NCBI RefSeq assembly: GCF_964340395.1
Contig: NC_135554.1
Span: 12,638,251 to 12,702,250, forward strand
DNA: 64,000 nucleotides
Direction: 5' to 3'
Source: Glandiceps talaboti
Taxonomy: Eukaryota > Hemichordata > Enteropneusta > Spengelidae
The position numbers were made by a program, and so were the translations under genes. Position 1 is the stretch's first letter; each line of letters starts with the position of its first letter. This document shows positions 11,077-23,307 of this stretch, in pieces. The notes under the pieces are model-generated. The model worked only from the letters and a program-made list of their open reading frames with translations, was not told where the DNA came from and made no database searches.

Positions 11077-14000
11077 ATGACTGACAGATTCCAAACTTCC
11101 ATTGGTGCAAAATATGGACGAAGTTATCACTTTGGCACTTTGTCAGGAGAGGACGAAGTAAAACAAACGTACAAACATGCTGAAGACAATGGAAAATTGC
11201 CTTTGAAAAGGAGAAAAGTTTTGTTTCTCGGCGATGCTCGAGTAGGAAAAACAAGTCTTCGGCGGTTGTTGACCGGCGAGAAATTTCAGACAAACGAAGA
11301 GAGCACCGTGGGAATAGACACGAGTATGTATGAAGTCAATGACGTTGACTCCAGTTGGAAGGAGTCTGGAAAAGTGATCGGCGATGAATACAAGCTTGGA
11401 GCTTCATGGTACACAGCCAAAACGCTGATGAATACACCATCTTCTGATAGTTTCGCATTGAATACAGACCAAAATAAAAGCAAACCAAAGGAGAACATCT
11501 GCTGTCCACAATATGTTAAATATACTGTACGCATTATCGTAATGTTTATCCTTATGTTTATCTTTGCTGACATCATTCACTGCTCCTTTGGTTTTGGCAT
11601 TCTGCAATGTTTCTGTTGCTTGGTATGTCGCCTTTCCACGACTGATAGCTTGGTTTGTTATCGCTATGGAACTGGCGTGGCCATTGTGTTACTATTCGAA
11701 AGTTATTTCAGACGTCAACAGAATTTCGAAGAAAGTCCTTCTAACCTTGGAAGTTCTGTCAATGACAGTGAGGTCTCAAACTTGAACCCACCCACAGACC
11801 AATCTTACCAAATATCGATGACAGCCTTCCTTGAGATATTGTTTTTGTATGTAATAATCCTCACATGTTTCGTGTTCATGGGAATAGTTTTTGGTCTTGG
11901 TCTGCGATCGGGTATTGCTTTTGGTCTTTGCCTCATGCTTCCACCCCAAAAAATTATGGTATATAGTAACCGTGGAAATATAGTGAACTCTCTGGCAGCT
12001 CCAGTGTCACTAGGGACATTTGTTGTTGGGATTGGTATGATGTCAGGTGTAGTGCTATATAGATACAGAGATACGCTACGCAATGCCTGTTTACATTTAT
12101 CTTCAATGAAAAAGCTAGAACTGGCACTTTTGCTCCCCCTGTTTGCCATTTTGCACTGTGCAGCAGCGCACAACTGCAAGCCTATTTTCTTTCCATTTCT
12201 GTTTGGAATACTTATTTGGGTAGGCACTTTCGTTGGTATATCTATCGGTAGGAAAATTAACCTCTACCTTAGTCTTGGTTACTTCACAAAGCGTACATTT
12301 GGTCTCTTGTTTGGACTTGTCCTAGGACGATGTTTAGACTGGGAAATGAAAATGCCTGAATCATACTTCATGTCTGCATTGGTTGGCTTTTCACTTATGA
12401 TCCAGCCAATTGCTGACCTTTACATTTTCTTGAAAGTGAAACGACAGCACATCCCTGTGGTATACATACGTGAAGCTCTAAAGTGCCTGGTAAAGGGTAC
12501 GCAGTATTTCGCTACTCGACTTAGTCTGTGGGACTTTGCTGGACAGGATATTTATTACTCGATGCATCACATATTCATATCTAGCAATGCAGTTTATCTT
12601 GTGGTCTTCAGTATCGAGGAGGCAAGTAAAGACAAAGAAAAACAACTTCGGAGATTACTGTTTTGGTTGAATTCAATCTGTGTCCATGCAAAGGATAAAG
12701 ACAGTGCCATATTCCTTATAGGAACACACAAGGACAGTGTATCGAAAGAAACTCGACATCAGTTGGCTGAATATTTTGATGGTAAACTAAAGAGAATTGA
12801 AGAAATTTGCAAACGACTTGTTGTAAACACAGACATGAGGCGTATCTTTTGTGTTGAGAATTCAACGAGATTCGATAAAGATGCTCTGAATCTTCAATCA
12901 GTTATCTTGAGAGAGGTTAACGCACTTGAATGTTCAAATGAAGAATTTCCAATATCATTTTTGCAATTCTATAACATCGTCAAAGAGAAAAGATGTTGGA
13001 TTAATTCAACCGAAGCGAGGGTACATACCAGCAGCATCTATTCATACGAAGAAATAAAAGACAAAATGGAAATAGACTACGGAATCAACGAGAAAAGCTT
13101 TGTTGAGATGCTTGACATGTTTGACAAAGCTGGGGAAATCATCTATCAACCAAATGACGAAACCTTAAAGAAATATATCATATTCGATCCACAGGTTCTT
13201 GTTGATGTGATGAAATCACTAACGACAATTCCTGCAACACAGAGACAGGTCCGTCAGATAGCCTTCTATTGCAGTGTTCTGGAAGAAAGGGGCATTGCAA
13301 ATAGTAATCTTCTCAGTCACATAGCCAAGTCTATGGGCTTGTCAACAGAGATAGTGGTGTCTCTACTCCGAGCCTATGATTTGATTTGTGAAATACCTAG
13401 AATACATGAGAATGATGACCAGTGCTACATCGTACCGAGTATGTTGCCAGTATATATGCACAACAATGAGTGTAATGCTGAACCAAACTGGTGGACTGGT
13501 CAAGAGGCTGACGACACTTACTACTTGGACTTTGGCACATTTGAACCAGATGCTGTGTTCTCTCGACTGATAACTCGATGCGTTAGAGTGGCTGATGCCA
13601 CTAACCCGTCCCTGAAAAGGCGTGTTTTCAAGAATATTGGTATATTCAATTTTGGTAGGCATGTTAGTTACAAGTTGGAACTTGTGAATCATCTTCCTGC
13701 AGAGCAGAATTTGTTCAAAGTGGTTTTACAGAAAGCACCTGGTAGCAATGGGATTGACCTTCTGGAGTGGTTACTGGAACAACTGGACGCTGTGAGACAG
13801 CGAGATTTTCCTCATATGAAGTACACCGTGGGTGTGAGGTGTCCGTATACAACCCATGCTATATTTCAAAACCCAAGAAAGATGCACATAGTGGATTTCG
13901 GAAGGTCACGTGCAAGTCTCTACGTACCTAATGAATTCCCACTTCTTTGCGAAGGAAGACGACAAATAATGAAAGTCTACAGCACAGTACCAAAGGTAAT

Positions 14001-15689
14001 TACATTTTCGTGATGAGTCCTCACACGGAGGCTACATAGTTTATTTAGAATAACATACTTCTAACAATACTGTTATCGAATTATCGGGCGTATCTGATTT
14101 TCTGAAAATGTCAGTAGCACAATCATAATGATTAATCAACTAAACCACGTGACTAAACTGTACACTCAATAGGTTATATTAACAATACTATTTACAACTC
14201 GAAAGAGTTTTGTAGTAGTCCTTTTCACTATGGTCGCATTGGATCTGAGTTATTATCTTTTAGTACATTCACAGGGTAATGTATATTGTGTGTGAAATGA
14301 TTGATATTGCTGACAGCAAATGAAACGCGATAATATGGACGTCCATTTACATGCTAGTGTTATCCTAATTACCATATAAAGTTATAAAGAGTAGACAACA
14401 AAGTTTCAGAATTAAGAGACTTAACCCATTCAGGTTATTCAGATATCATAGTTGTCCTGCAGAAAGGAAAATGTATATTATCTAATTACAGAGCAGCTGT
14501 AACTATAGGATCGTCATGTTAATGAAAATCGAATGCAAATATGGACCATCTGTCATGTGCTCATTGTAATGATTGTTATTATCAATATTGTTTTTGTTTT
14601 TTGGCAGGAAAGTTTAGCAGAAACGGTGGTATTACCCCGTCCAGTCACAATAACCATGGAAAGTCAGATAACAGACATGCCAATGTCCATTTACCAGAGA
14701 ATCTGTGACTATTTGAATATGGAGACTCGTCAAGGAGACTGGCGAGATTTTGCAGGTAGTAATTTACTGACTTCACTACGTATTACCGCACATATTGCTT
14801 TCATGCAGTTTCCAGTGATTGGCTTAGATCGTGTCACGTGGTAAAACTAGTGACCCATATATAGTAACCTCAAATCGCATAGAGATGGCTTTATTCGTGT
14901 TCTATTTTTCCTAGAGCACTAATAATGTACTGTATCTGATTCAGCCTTGGCTGTGATTTGCTATGACTAAGGCAAGAACACATGCTTTAAATTTGTCATA
15001 TTACCCCTTAAGCTGCTATGATGTGTAGCAAGTATTTCCTCTACTTTCAGCCTAGGTAAATACTTGCTGCATAATGAACGGTCCTCGATTATACTACATA
15101 TATGTCCACTAGTGCCCTCCTCACAGCCAGGCAACAACTGTTAACTATGATCACCTTGGTGGACATCTGGCCTATACTAGAGTAGTGGTACTAAGTTAGT
15201 TTGTACGATTGTATCCTATCCTGTATATAATCTTTACAATGAATGGAAACCATTTCAAGGTCTGTACTTTCATCCCAAAGCAGAACATCTACCACATACA
15301 ATAATGTGATGATGGTTGACATAGGTATTGCATCAACTTGTAAAATAATATGCTAGTATAAATGAATTGTGCACATGTTACTGTGATCGCGAAGCTACTG
15401 TTAGAAACTAAGAGATAAGCAATAACTCAATCCCTATAAGTAATACAATTTGTCACATCAATGTAAAGATTATGCATCTTTTTCGTTTTCAGGAGAACTC
15501 GGGCATTCGTGTGGTCAGGTTTTTCTCTTCAGCGCATACAAAAACCCGTGTGATGTTGTTCTCAGAGACTGGTCCAGATCTGGCATGGCAACAATCGAGA
15601 ACCTTTTGGCAATTCTTGAACGACCGTCACTTGGAAGACAGGACATCATCATCTTGGTCAAGAAACATATTGTGGCCGATAACGAATGA
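11077..15689 (+). CDS. Gene A: Roc GTPase split by multi-pass membrane insert, COR and Death domains
   Basis: Three exons: 11077-13995, 14608-14755 and 15493-15689, giving 1087 residues. I start at the ATG at 11077 because both paralogs begin at the same aligned Met; an acceptor (TTTTTCAG) at 11042 suggests a non-coding first exon. Residues 52-59 are the P-loop GDARVGKT, followed by a switch I-like STVGID. Residues about 151-452 hold about ten hydrophobic segments. The G domain then resumes with DFAGQ (D486) and THKD (550-553). COR follows, including GEIIYQPND (from 686) and FDPQVLVDVM, and a Death domain closes the protein. Family knowledge: Roc binds GTP and COR mediates dimerisation and coupling; Death domains recruit adaptors. 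No kinase, LRR or ankyrin part is seen. A membrane location and a signalling role are inferred. Confidence 0.93.
14608..15689 (+). CDS. Gene A exons 2 and 3: Death domain
   Basis: Exon 2 (14608-14755) starts after TTGGCAG in phase 0, continuing from the donor AAG|GTAATT at 13995. It ends DWRDFAG with a phase-1 donor. Exon 3 (15493-15689) follows TTTTCAG and reads GELGH, then NPCDVVLRDW, ATIENLLAILE and LGRQDII, ending at TGA. The pattern of a hydrophobic helix 1 (IYQRICDYLN), DWR.fAgeLG, NP...vL..W, aTi..L...Le and R.Di is that of a Death domain. Splitting after DWRD(F/L)AG is shared with both paralogs, which independently supports the exon calls. Confidence 0.9.
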
Positions 15690-17360
15690 AGGGAGAGTTT
15701 CGGTGATGCGACGTATTTATTTTGCATAATCAACTCAAAGTTTATGCAGTGAGCCGGTAAAGTAACATGGCAGTTGGGAGCTATTAGGCTCTACTTCGAC
15801 ATTGAAAGTATCCAATCCCAATGTTTCATTCCCCACCAGACGTCGGAAATTGACTAGTATCAATTACGCCCTCGTCGTCATCACAAAACATTAGTTATTA
15901 AATTATCAAATTGAACAATATATGGAAGCTACATAATCGTGATAATAATGTCACAGAACCATTTGTTGATAATCAATTATGAAGATTCCATGTAGCAAGA
16001 ATGGTATTGCTTGTCTTTCGATTTCGTGAATGTGCAATATGATAGTTTGGAGTTATATTACATTCTGTATGAAATACTCCAACACATGATAACATATTAA
16101 CATTCATATACTTCGTTGTATAGAGAACCAGAACAAAATGGCGGCGTAATCAAATAACTGATAAGAAAATATCTTTATGAAATATTTTTGTCCATTGAGG
16201 TATACATTACATCGATCAAGCTGAATGCTATTAATAGGTAAAATAAGAAATAAGTGCAGTTAACTATATGTATTCAGAGGAGGTGATATTGCTACTCATC
16301 TCCAAGTAAGAGTCACTAAGGAAACCACCAATCCTAATGGGCAGCTTAACACAGTGATAAAATAGGAATTGTATTTGTTTTATATTTGTTTGTAAAGGAA
16401 TCAACTTGAAATTATTTTCATACTGTTCATTGTCTGTGTCTGTGCCAGGGAGGTGTGGGTGGGGGTAAATAAGGGTGTTATCATAACACATTCTATTCCA
16501 GGGCTTGCCATCATTCTTTCCAACTAGTTGGGTGGTAAAAAAAAACGGGTTAATATTAGGGGGGGGGGGGGGGGCATATAATTTCTTTTGTCTGAATATG
16601 GCCAGGCAAACAATGTTTTTTCAAGGCATCATTTTATCGGGTACTTTTTATAGCATTATTTTGAGTTCATGCAAAAGTAAAGCGCCAAACAAACCTGCTT
16701 ATTGCACAGGTGCAGAAGTAAAACATAAGCAAAATGAATGCTTTACCCTTTAAGTTTATGTACAATGCGATAAATGTTGTGGATGTCATTGCAAACCGAC
16801 AGTTTATCGGCCTCTTTAGTTTGGAAATGACGATCGGAAAGAACCATGCACATATTAAATGTAGTAAAAAGTGTCTCATTCTGGATTGGGCGAATCTGAA
16901 CTGTTAATAAAAGTTGAACGTAGTTTTGAAAGAATCCTATAGAAATAGTACTAATTTTAACGTGATTAACGATTTCATTATGTTATAAATGGTTGATTTA
17001 ATATTCAGAAATAAACAAGTGCAAATCTTTATGTTGTTGCAATGATTGTCAACGGGAGAGGGCGTCAATGTTTTTAAGGGGATTTGATATTAATCTTAGG
17101 AACACCCTTCACCACCAAACACCCAAACCGTGTTTAACAGCTGCATTTCCTGTGATATAAATACAATTGAACTTTAATTATTGATAAATTTTCACCGGAA
17201 AATATTCTACTTCTATCGTCAACACGCCATTCCTCTGCTGGAAAATAAATAATCTTCAGTGACTGAGCTTGCAATAGAACCATATCCAACGTGACAGTTT
17301 TACATTCCAATTCTGTTTTGACTTATAGGCGTTGTTTTCTCCTGTTAAGTAATAGCGACC
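15690..17360. other. Spacer downstream of gene A
   Basis: This presumably includes gene A's 3' UTR. No clear AATAAA lies close to the stop. A poly-G run of about 15 bases occurs at 16560-16574. I see no other gene. Confidence 0.5.
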
Positions 17361-17361
17361 A

Positions 17362-17856
17362 CTACGGGTATTTGCAATAAACAAGTCTTGCTCCCCTCAT
17401 TCCCTGATTTCTCCCATGGAAATGGAGAGAGAGGGGATACCTTGGGGGGGATTCAGGGTGACGTGCCTTATCTCTAATCTCTTGGCAAGTCTTTCCCAAT
17501 TTATAATCATATGTTGTCTTAGGCTTTGGGGGTGGTGTAGGTGGTATGTCTTCCCAATCTGAATCTGATTCTTCTTCCCCTTTCTCTTCGTCAGAAAAAG
17601 GCATTCTCTTTGTGCATATCTTTTCCATTGGTTTCACAATTTCTTCCTCTTTGGTGTCAGAAAATAGCTTCCTCTCTGCGCTTCTCTTTTCCAATGGTTT
17701 CAGAATTCTAATTTTTAACCCTTTATTCTTCTTGGGGGTTGTCTTCACTTCTTCGTATTCATCAGTGGATGTGGAGGCTGAAGACACGGTGTAATCTTCA
17801 TCCTTGACACTATCATCCTCTGACATGAACTCTTCATCTGATGTCTTGTTAGACAT
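17362..17856 (-). CDS. Acidic low-complexity protein or exon, function unknown
   Basis: A 164-codon frame starts at the ATG at 17856. The product is rich in Ser, Glu, Asp and Lys. It contains an imperfect internal repeat: KPLEKRSAERKLFSDTKEEE followed by KPMEKICTKRMPFSDEEK. Then comes SDWEDIPPTPPPKPK, a proline-rich stretch. The protein-level repeat argues for real coding, but the purine-rich strand also favours long frames by chance. A possible splice donor (CAAG|GTATCC) near the 3' part means the last 20 or so residues may be intron. I do not recognise the family. It could be an intrinsically disordered nuclear or regulatory segment, or a repeat-derived ORF. Confidence 0.4.
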   Translation of the reverse strand: MSNKTSDEEFMSEDDSVKDEDYTVSSASTSTDEYEEVKTTPKKNKGLKIRILKPLEKRSAERKLFSDTKEEEIVKPMEKICTKRMPFSDEEKGEEESDSDWEDIPPTPPPKPKTTYDYKLGKTCQEIRDKARHPESPPRYPLSLHFHGRNQGMRGARLVYCKYP

Positions 17857-17879
17857 GTCTTGAGATGTACTTTTACTTA

Positions 17880-20800
17880 GAATGAATAAATATAATATGT
17901 AAATATTTTAAATCCATTATGTGTATATATTTATATATAATGATGATGATCAGAATGAGAGATCATGGAAAGATGAAAAGAATAATACATTGCATGTTGA
18001 AAAATATGAAATATAAAAAAGTTACACATACCATAAGTTTAATAAGAAATAGTGTCTGGCATCTATGAAATCAGGAACTAACTTCAGCTAGACAGTCATA
18101 TGTCCATATAGGCTAATGAAAATAAGCAAATGGTAACCTTTAGTACTGGAGAACTTTCAAGGGCACTTATCTATGTAAATTCATGAGGTGTTTTGGCGTT
18201 GTATACTTGTATTGGTATGATTGACTAATGGTATAAATTGCATGTCTCAATGATTAGTAGAAATATGGTTTTAGAATTTCATTTATTTTTTCAAATTTCA
18301 ATTTTACCTTACGGGAACATTAGTTTTAATTTTTTCAAAGGCACTTATCTATGCTTCGCCTAACACATCAACAAAAGGTTAGCCCTATGTGATCGATGAG
18401 GGCGCACAGTACAGGGCTAGAGATCCTGGGATACTAGTATACGAGTACAATTATGCAGTAGATACATACAAAACAACCCAAGTTTTAGCTGTATATGCGA
18501 AGCTTCGAGGACTGCAGTGAGAGAGTCAAGGTCATAGCCCAGTGAAAAAGAAGTATTGTTTTCACTGTCTATTGTCCACAATTGGTCATACGGTCGTAGC
18601 TCCAGTTTTAAATACGAGATGTAGCTTTTTCACTTTTTTTTCTCCACGATCGGTCGTACGGTTTCTAATAATTATCATTGTTGTTTTTCTTGTAATATCA
18701 AACATGGTCGATAAGACATCAATGGTTTGAGAAAACGCGCACAGACAATCAAATGATTGACCCAGTGCTTTGGCCCCACCAATCGTCCTCTAGCTCTGGT
18801 GACACTGCTGACCTATCGAGCGATATCTTTCCAAAACGACGTATCTGGTTCCCATAGTAACAAAGCAAAAACCCGAACAAAGTACTTCATTTAATGGCGA
18901 TATGGAATTATGGCCAGTATGTAAATTTCATGTGAATACCATATGAGTCATTGTTTTGCAATGATGCAATTAGAGTTTCCAAGTGTCATGTCAGTTTCAT
19001 TTCGCACAGTCGAAATCAAAGCAACTAAGGAGAAAATTGCTTGTTTGTGGGGGTACTCAACTTGGATGACTTATGTAGAAGCAGACATTCATGACCTGGG
19101 GTATTTAGACCTTACGGTTAATCGTGCAATAGTTCGCAAACTCGTGTAATCAGCCCTTTTTACGGCCTCGATGTAGTTTAGAAGTTCCGAATCATTTTTT
19201 AAAATGATTTTTCCCTTGTTGGTGTTCTATTCTGGTAACTCCTTTGCATGCCAGCATGCTACCTCAACCCGCTTTAAACGATGACGTTTAGTAGATTAAG
19301 AGATGAAATTCTAGCGTCAGAGACTGGGCGTAGTGTTATCTTTTTGATATGGCCGACTCCAACTTTTCTGTTTCGCACGTCAATGTTTTTGCTTGACCGG
19401 CAATATAGGGAGTGTGGTTGTTGATACATTTCATCAAGTCTAACATTTATAAGACAGTTTATAAGACAGTTCCTCTTAAAGTCATGGTGGTAAAGCTACT
19501 TTTCTTCGCATTCCGTTCACCCTAAATATCCAATTCATGAGTACGTAAAGCGATCAAAAAACCTATAACACTTCACTTCACTTCCAAACACGGGTTTGTT
19601 TCGCGTTCGAATGTTGACAATTACAAGAGCGCCCGTTTCAGTCTGCGCCGAAAGTTGCGTCGTTGACGTTATTCGAATTTGACACCTCATACCTTAAGGC
19701 ACCTCAGAATTCATCTTTTTGTGAAATTTGAGGTGTCAGTTAAAGTTTTTACAGTACCAAAAAGGGTGGACTCTACCAAAAGTTACGGAGAGTTGCAGAA
19801 AATAGGCCAAACTTTTTGCAGAAGTGGATATGTACAATGTATCAGCCGGAGATCCGAAGCTACGTTTTAATTATTGAAGTGGTAAGTAATGGATATACAA
19901 TATAATGTCCGGTAGCGCAGAATTTTTGTTCCTAAAGATTTCTTTTCTAAAGGTTGGCCCTTACAGAAGGCATTCAATTTACATCTTGTAATGAGTCATG
20001 TTCTTGTACGTTACGTGGTGACTTCCGATATTGAATATTGAATTCGAAACTGTGCTCACATTATATGTTGATTATATATGATTTAATCTTGTCTTTTCAT
20101 AAATCTATATTTTACTTCCTTGTAGATTATATGACGTATTTTGAAATCATGTTGTTTATCATGTTTTGATTTACTATCCCTAGTGGTCTGTTCTCAGGAT
20201 TAATGCAAACAAAAACAATGTTGTGGTGAATAATATGTAGGCTTTCATACTACAGCAAATCGTAACAGGACTTCAAATTCTTTGATAATATACCTGGTGA
20301 TGGAGCGCCCTCAATGACAATCACTATTTCAATCTGTTTTTGTTTTTTTACTGCTTTTATATCGACCTCTGGTTAACATGTACGAAAATTTAGGGAATAT
20401 ATTGTGGTTGTATGATCGAACAAATGATACTCTATTTAACCAGTACAGTTTTAACAGATTTAAAACCAAGTTTTCATTCATTCAACATGTAAATTTACTA
20501 CTACACTACCTTCAAATAATATTGACCACTAATTTACATAAACAATTTCTTCTTATAATTAATTGACCAAATTTTAGTCATATATCTTCGGTTATTTGAT
20601 GACGAAAATGTCCCAATTGCAGCTAATACAGTTCTAACATATACTCTAGGCTTGTAGTTGAATTAGATTAATGTATTATTCACAACTCATATAACCCACA
20701 TCCAGTACAATCCTAAAGTCTAGACTATAAATAGCAATAGTATGACTTCATTTTAAAGAAAGACACAATCAGCTTTACTGACAAAATGTCAAAAGTAAGG

Positions 20801-22310
20801 CACACAACTGGAACAAGAATAAAAATGTTCGGATTAATATATACTGTATTTGTCACTCAGCAATAAAACCACACGAATTAGATGTAAATAAACATTTATA
20901 TATTAATAGAATTCGCCATAAATTATATAACATACCACATCATTGTATGGTGTCAGTTGTCGTGACCTCTGAACACTCACCAAACAACACGTGTTTGTAA
21001 TGACAATAAATACCGCATTTCATAATCATCTTTCGTCGAACTGTATATAAAGGTGTTCTTTTCGCCTCTATTCAATTTACGAGTATTGTTTTGATCATAT
21101 TACCCCCTTCATAATTCGTCAACTGAATTGTACGTACAATTATTACATTGTATTGTCAAAGAAACAAGTGACAATAATATTATGCCATATTTATGTAAAC
21201 TGTATTTATGTAAGCAAGATGCGTACCTGTCCATGACTACTTATTCACAGTGACGTTAAAAACCCTAAATAAACTCGTGTTGGAGGTGACATACTGTTAT
21301 TTAAAAATGTCACGGTGGTTACCAAAAAGTCATGAATCAAACCTCTTTGATTAATAAATGGAAAAATCTCTTTATTGAATTGAACGTACATACATACATA
21401 CATACATACATACATACATACATACATACAAAACAAAGTTAGTCAGTATCGTCGCCTTCGATCCCGGCCACGTCTATAACTATGTCGAACTTGCCAGCCG
21501 AGCATACATGTAAGCAATGTGATGCGGTAAAGGGTATATAGAAAAAGGAAATAATTCAAAATTAAAATTAAATTAGTATGATTGGATGAAATGAATTAAA
21601 AAGATAAGGTCAGGTGGTAGAATAATGAAATGTACACAATAATTGTAATGTGTAATTATAGCCATAAGGTAAATCACACAACAGAAAAAGTACATCAACT
21701 AGAAAGGAAACCTATAACAAGCCTGACTTTACTGAACGTGACGGAACATTTACACTGTGACAAAGGTAAAAAGTGTCATATTTTGTGTAACTTGATTTCT
21801 GTTGTATTACGTGTATGTGTTGCATTGTATGTTTTATTATATTGATGTACACCATGCCCATTAGAGGATCAGCCTTCCGGTTCCAACAATTAAAGTTATC
21901 GATATTTAAAATAAAATTAGTATTACTATTATCATTATTAAAGTCAGAGGGCCACCATTACCATATGGTGATATAAGCATGGTCAAACCTGGATTTTTAT
22001 GGTGTGGTCGTCACTGACTGGACAGTAAAAGCACCAGATTCGTGGTATACATATCTTGAGATCATTAAATGCACATAATCATTAAGATACAAAATTTTGT
22101 TATAATATATTTAATAACAGTAAGGGGAAACAATGGAGAGATGTATTGACGACATACCAAAAATAGCACAAATCATTATTTTCAAACTATTAATTCCACT
22201 GTTGTTATATATATTACATTATACAATATATCATACAGCTGTCACCAGTTCACTTGGAAGGGCCTGGTAGCGTAACACACAGTGTAACAGGTGGTGTGTA
22301 GTTGATTATG
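17880..22310. other. Spacer between the acidic ORF and gene B
   Basis: I find no convincing exon. It contains A+T-rich unique sequence and a (CATA)n microsatellite at about 21388-21430. Confidence 0.5.
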
Positions 22311-22312
22311 AA

Positions 22313-22318
22313 TTTATT
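22313..22318 (-). terminator. Candidate poly(A) signal of gene B
   Basis: AATAAA on the minus strand, about 380 bases past the predicted stop of gene B at 22697. It is the nearest canonical hexamer I noticed in that direction. Confidence 0.35.
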
Positions 22319-22696
22319 GAGTACATTTACAGTTTGCAATTGTTAAAGATATGATTGTCGCATTGCCATAATATTTAGTAAGAAAAGTACATCTACCAAA
22401 ACTTAACCCTTTGCAAGTCTTTGAAGTCCCCTTCGGAACAAGCAAGTTATTGTGCCGTATATGACGCAATTTGCCCTACATCTAATTGTAAATCATTGTG
22501 TCCTGCCATATATGTTTCTATTGTTGGGTGTTAACAGAAGTGAACGGTCTGGGCATGTGATGAAGCATTTGCCATGCCAACCACTGAATATATTTGCATA
22601 CAATTATAATAAGAATATTTCTTTGATCAGTGAACTGTCTTGATTTCTTGACATCTACGTGTACAGTTACTGCTACATAGCAGCTTGTTTGTTCAT

Positions 22697-23307
22697 TCAT
22701 TCTCTTTTTGAAATTATACCTAACAACATCGTGACCAAGTCTTCTCTAGACATTGTTGGTCTTCTCAGAATCTCGATGAGATTTCTCACTGTGTCCTGGT
22801 CGGATTTCGACCAATGACGTAATACAGCTTCACAAGGATTCCGATGTACGTCAATAATTTGAACGTCTTCTGAAGTAAGTCCAAGCTCTCCTAAAATTTA
22901 AATGAAAATATCATAGAAGATTGAGTTAAACCGATCTATATAATGCTACTTATAAGTATATTCTGGAAGTCTGTATATGATACACAGTGGTGTATCAGTG
23001 GCACTAATAGTTTGTACTTTAACTCCCTGTGGAGCATACCAGCCATTGCATCCTAAGTCCTTCTAGATTCCAATTACATAGCTGCGTTGACTGGGCTGCA
23101 ATTGTGGTCCAAATCTCAGACTTGATCAATTTAGAAACAAATATTAATAGCTAAATGTGTCTTACCTGCTAAATCTTTCCAATCTCCGGACAGAAGTTGG
23201 TTGACATTTAACTGGTTACAAATATTCCGGTACAGTGACGGTGGCAAATTAGAAAGACGGGTTGACAATCCTGTTTCCACATGTACGGGTAAACTCCCCC
23301 ATTCCGT
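22697..23307 (-). CDS. Gene B exons 2 and 3: Death domain
   Basis: Exon 2 (23307-23166, 142 nt, phase 0) follows TTTGTAG and encodes LPPSLYRNICNQLN and SGDWKDLAG, with donor GCAG|GTAAGA. Exon 3 (22890-22697) follows TTTTAG and encodes GELGL, NPCEAVLRHW, DTVRNLIEILRRP and SREDLVTML, ending ISKRE then TGA. Upstream, the donor at the end of exon 1 is AAC|GTGAGT (24294). The Death-domain signature and both intron phases match genes A and C. Confidence 0.9.

Noticed and set aside
11527-12435. The hydrophobic part of gene A as an unspliced intron
   Set aside because: It is open for hundreds of codons, has no convincing flanking donor/acceptor pair, and is conserved as protein in genes B and C.
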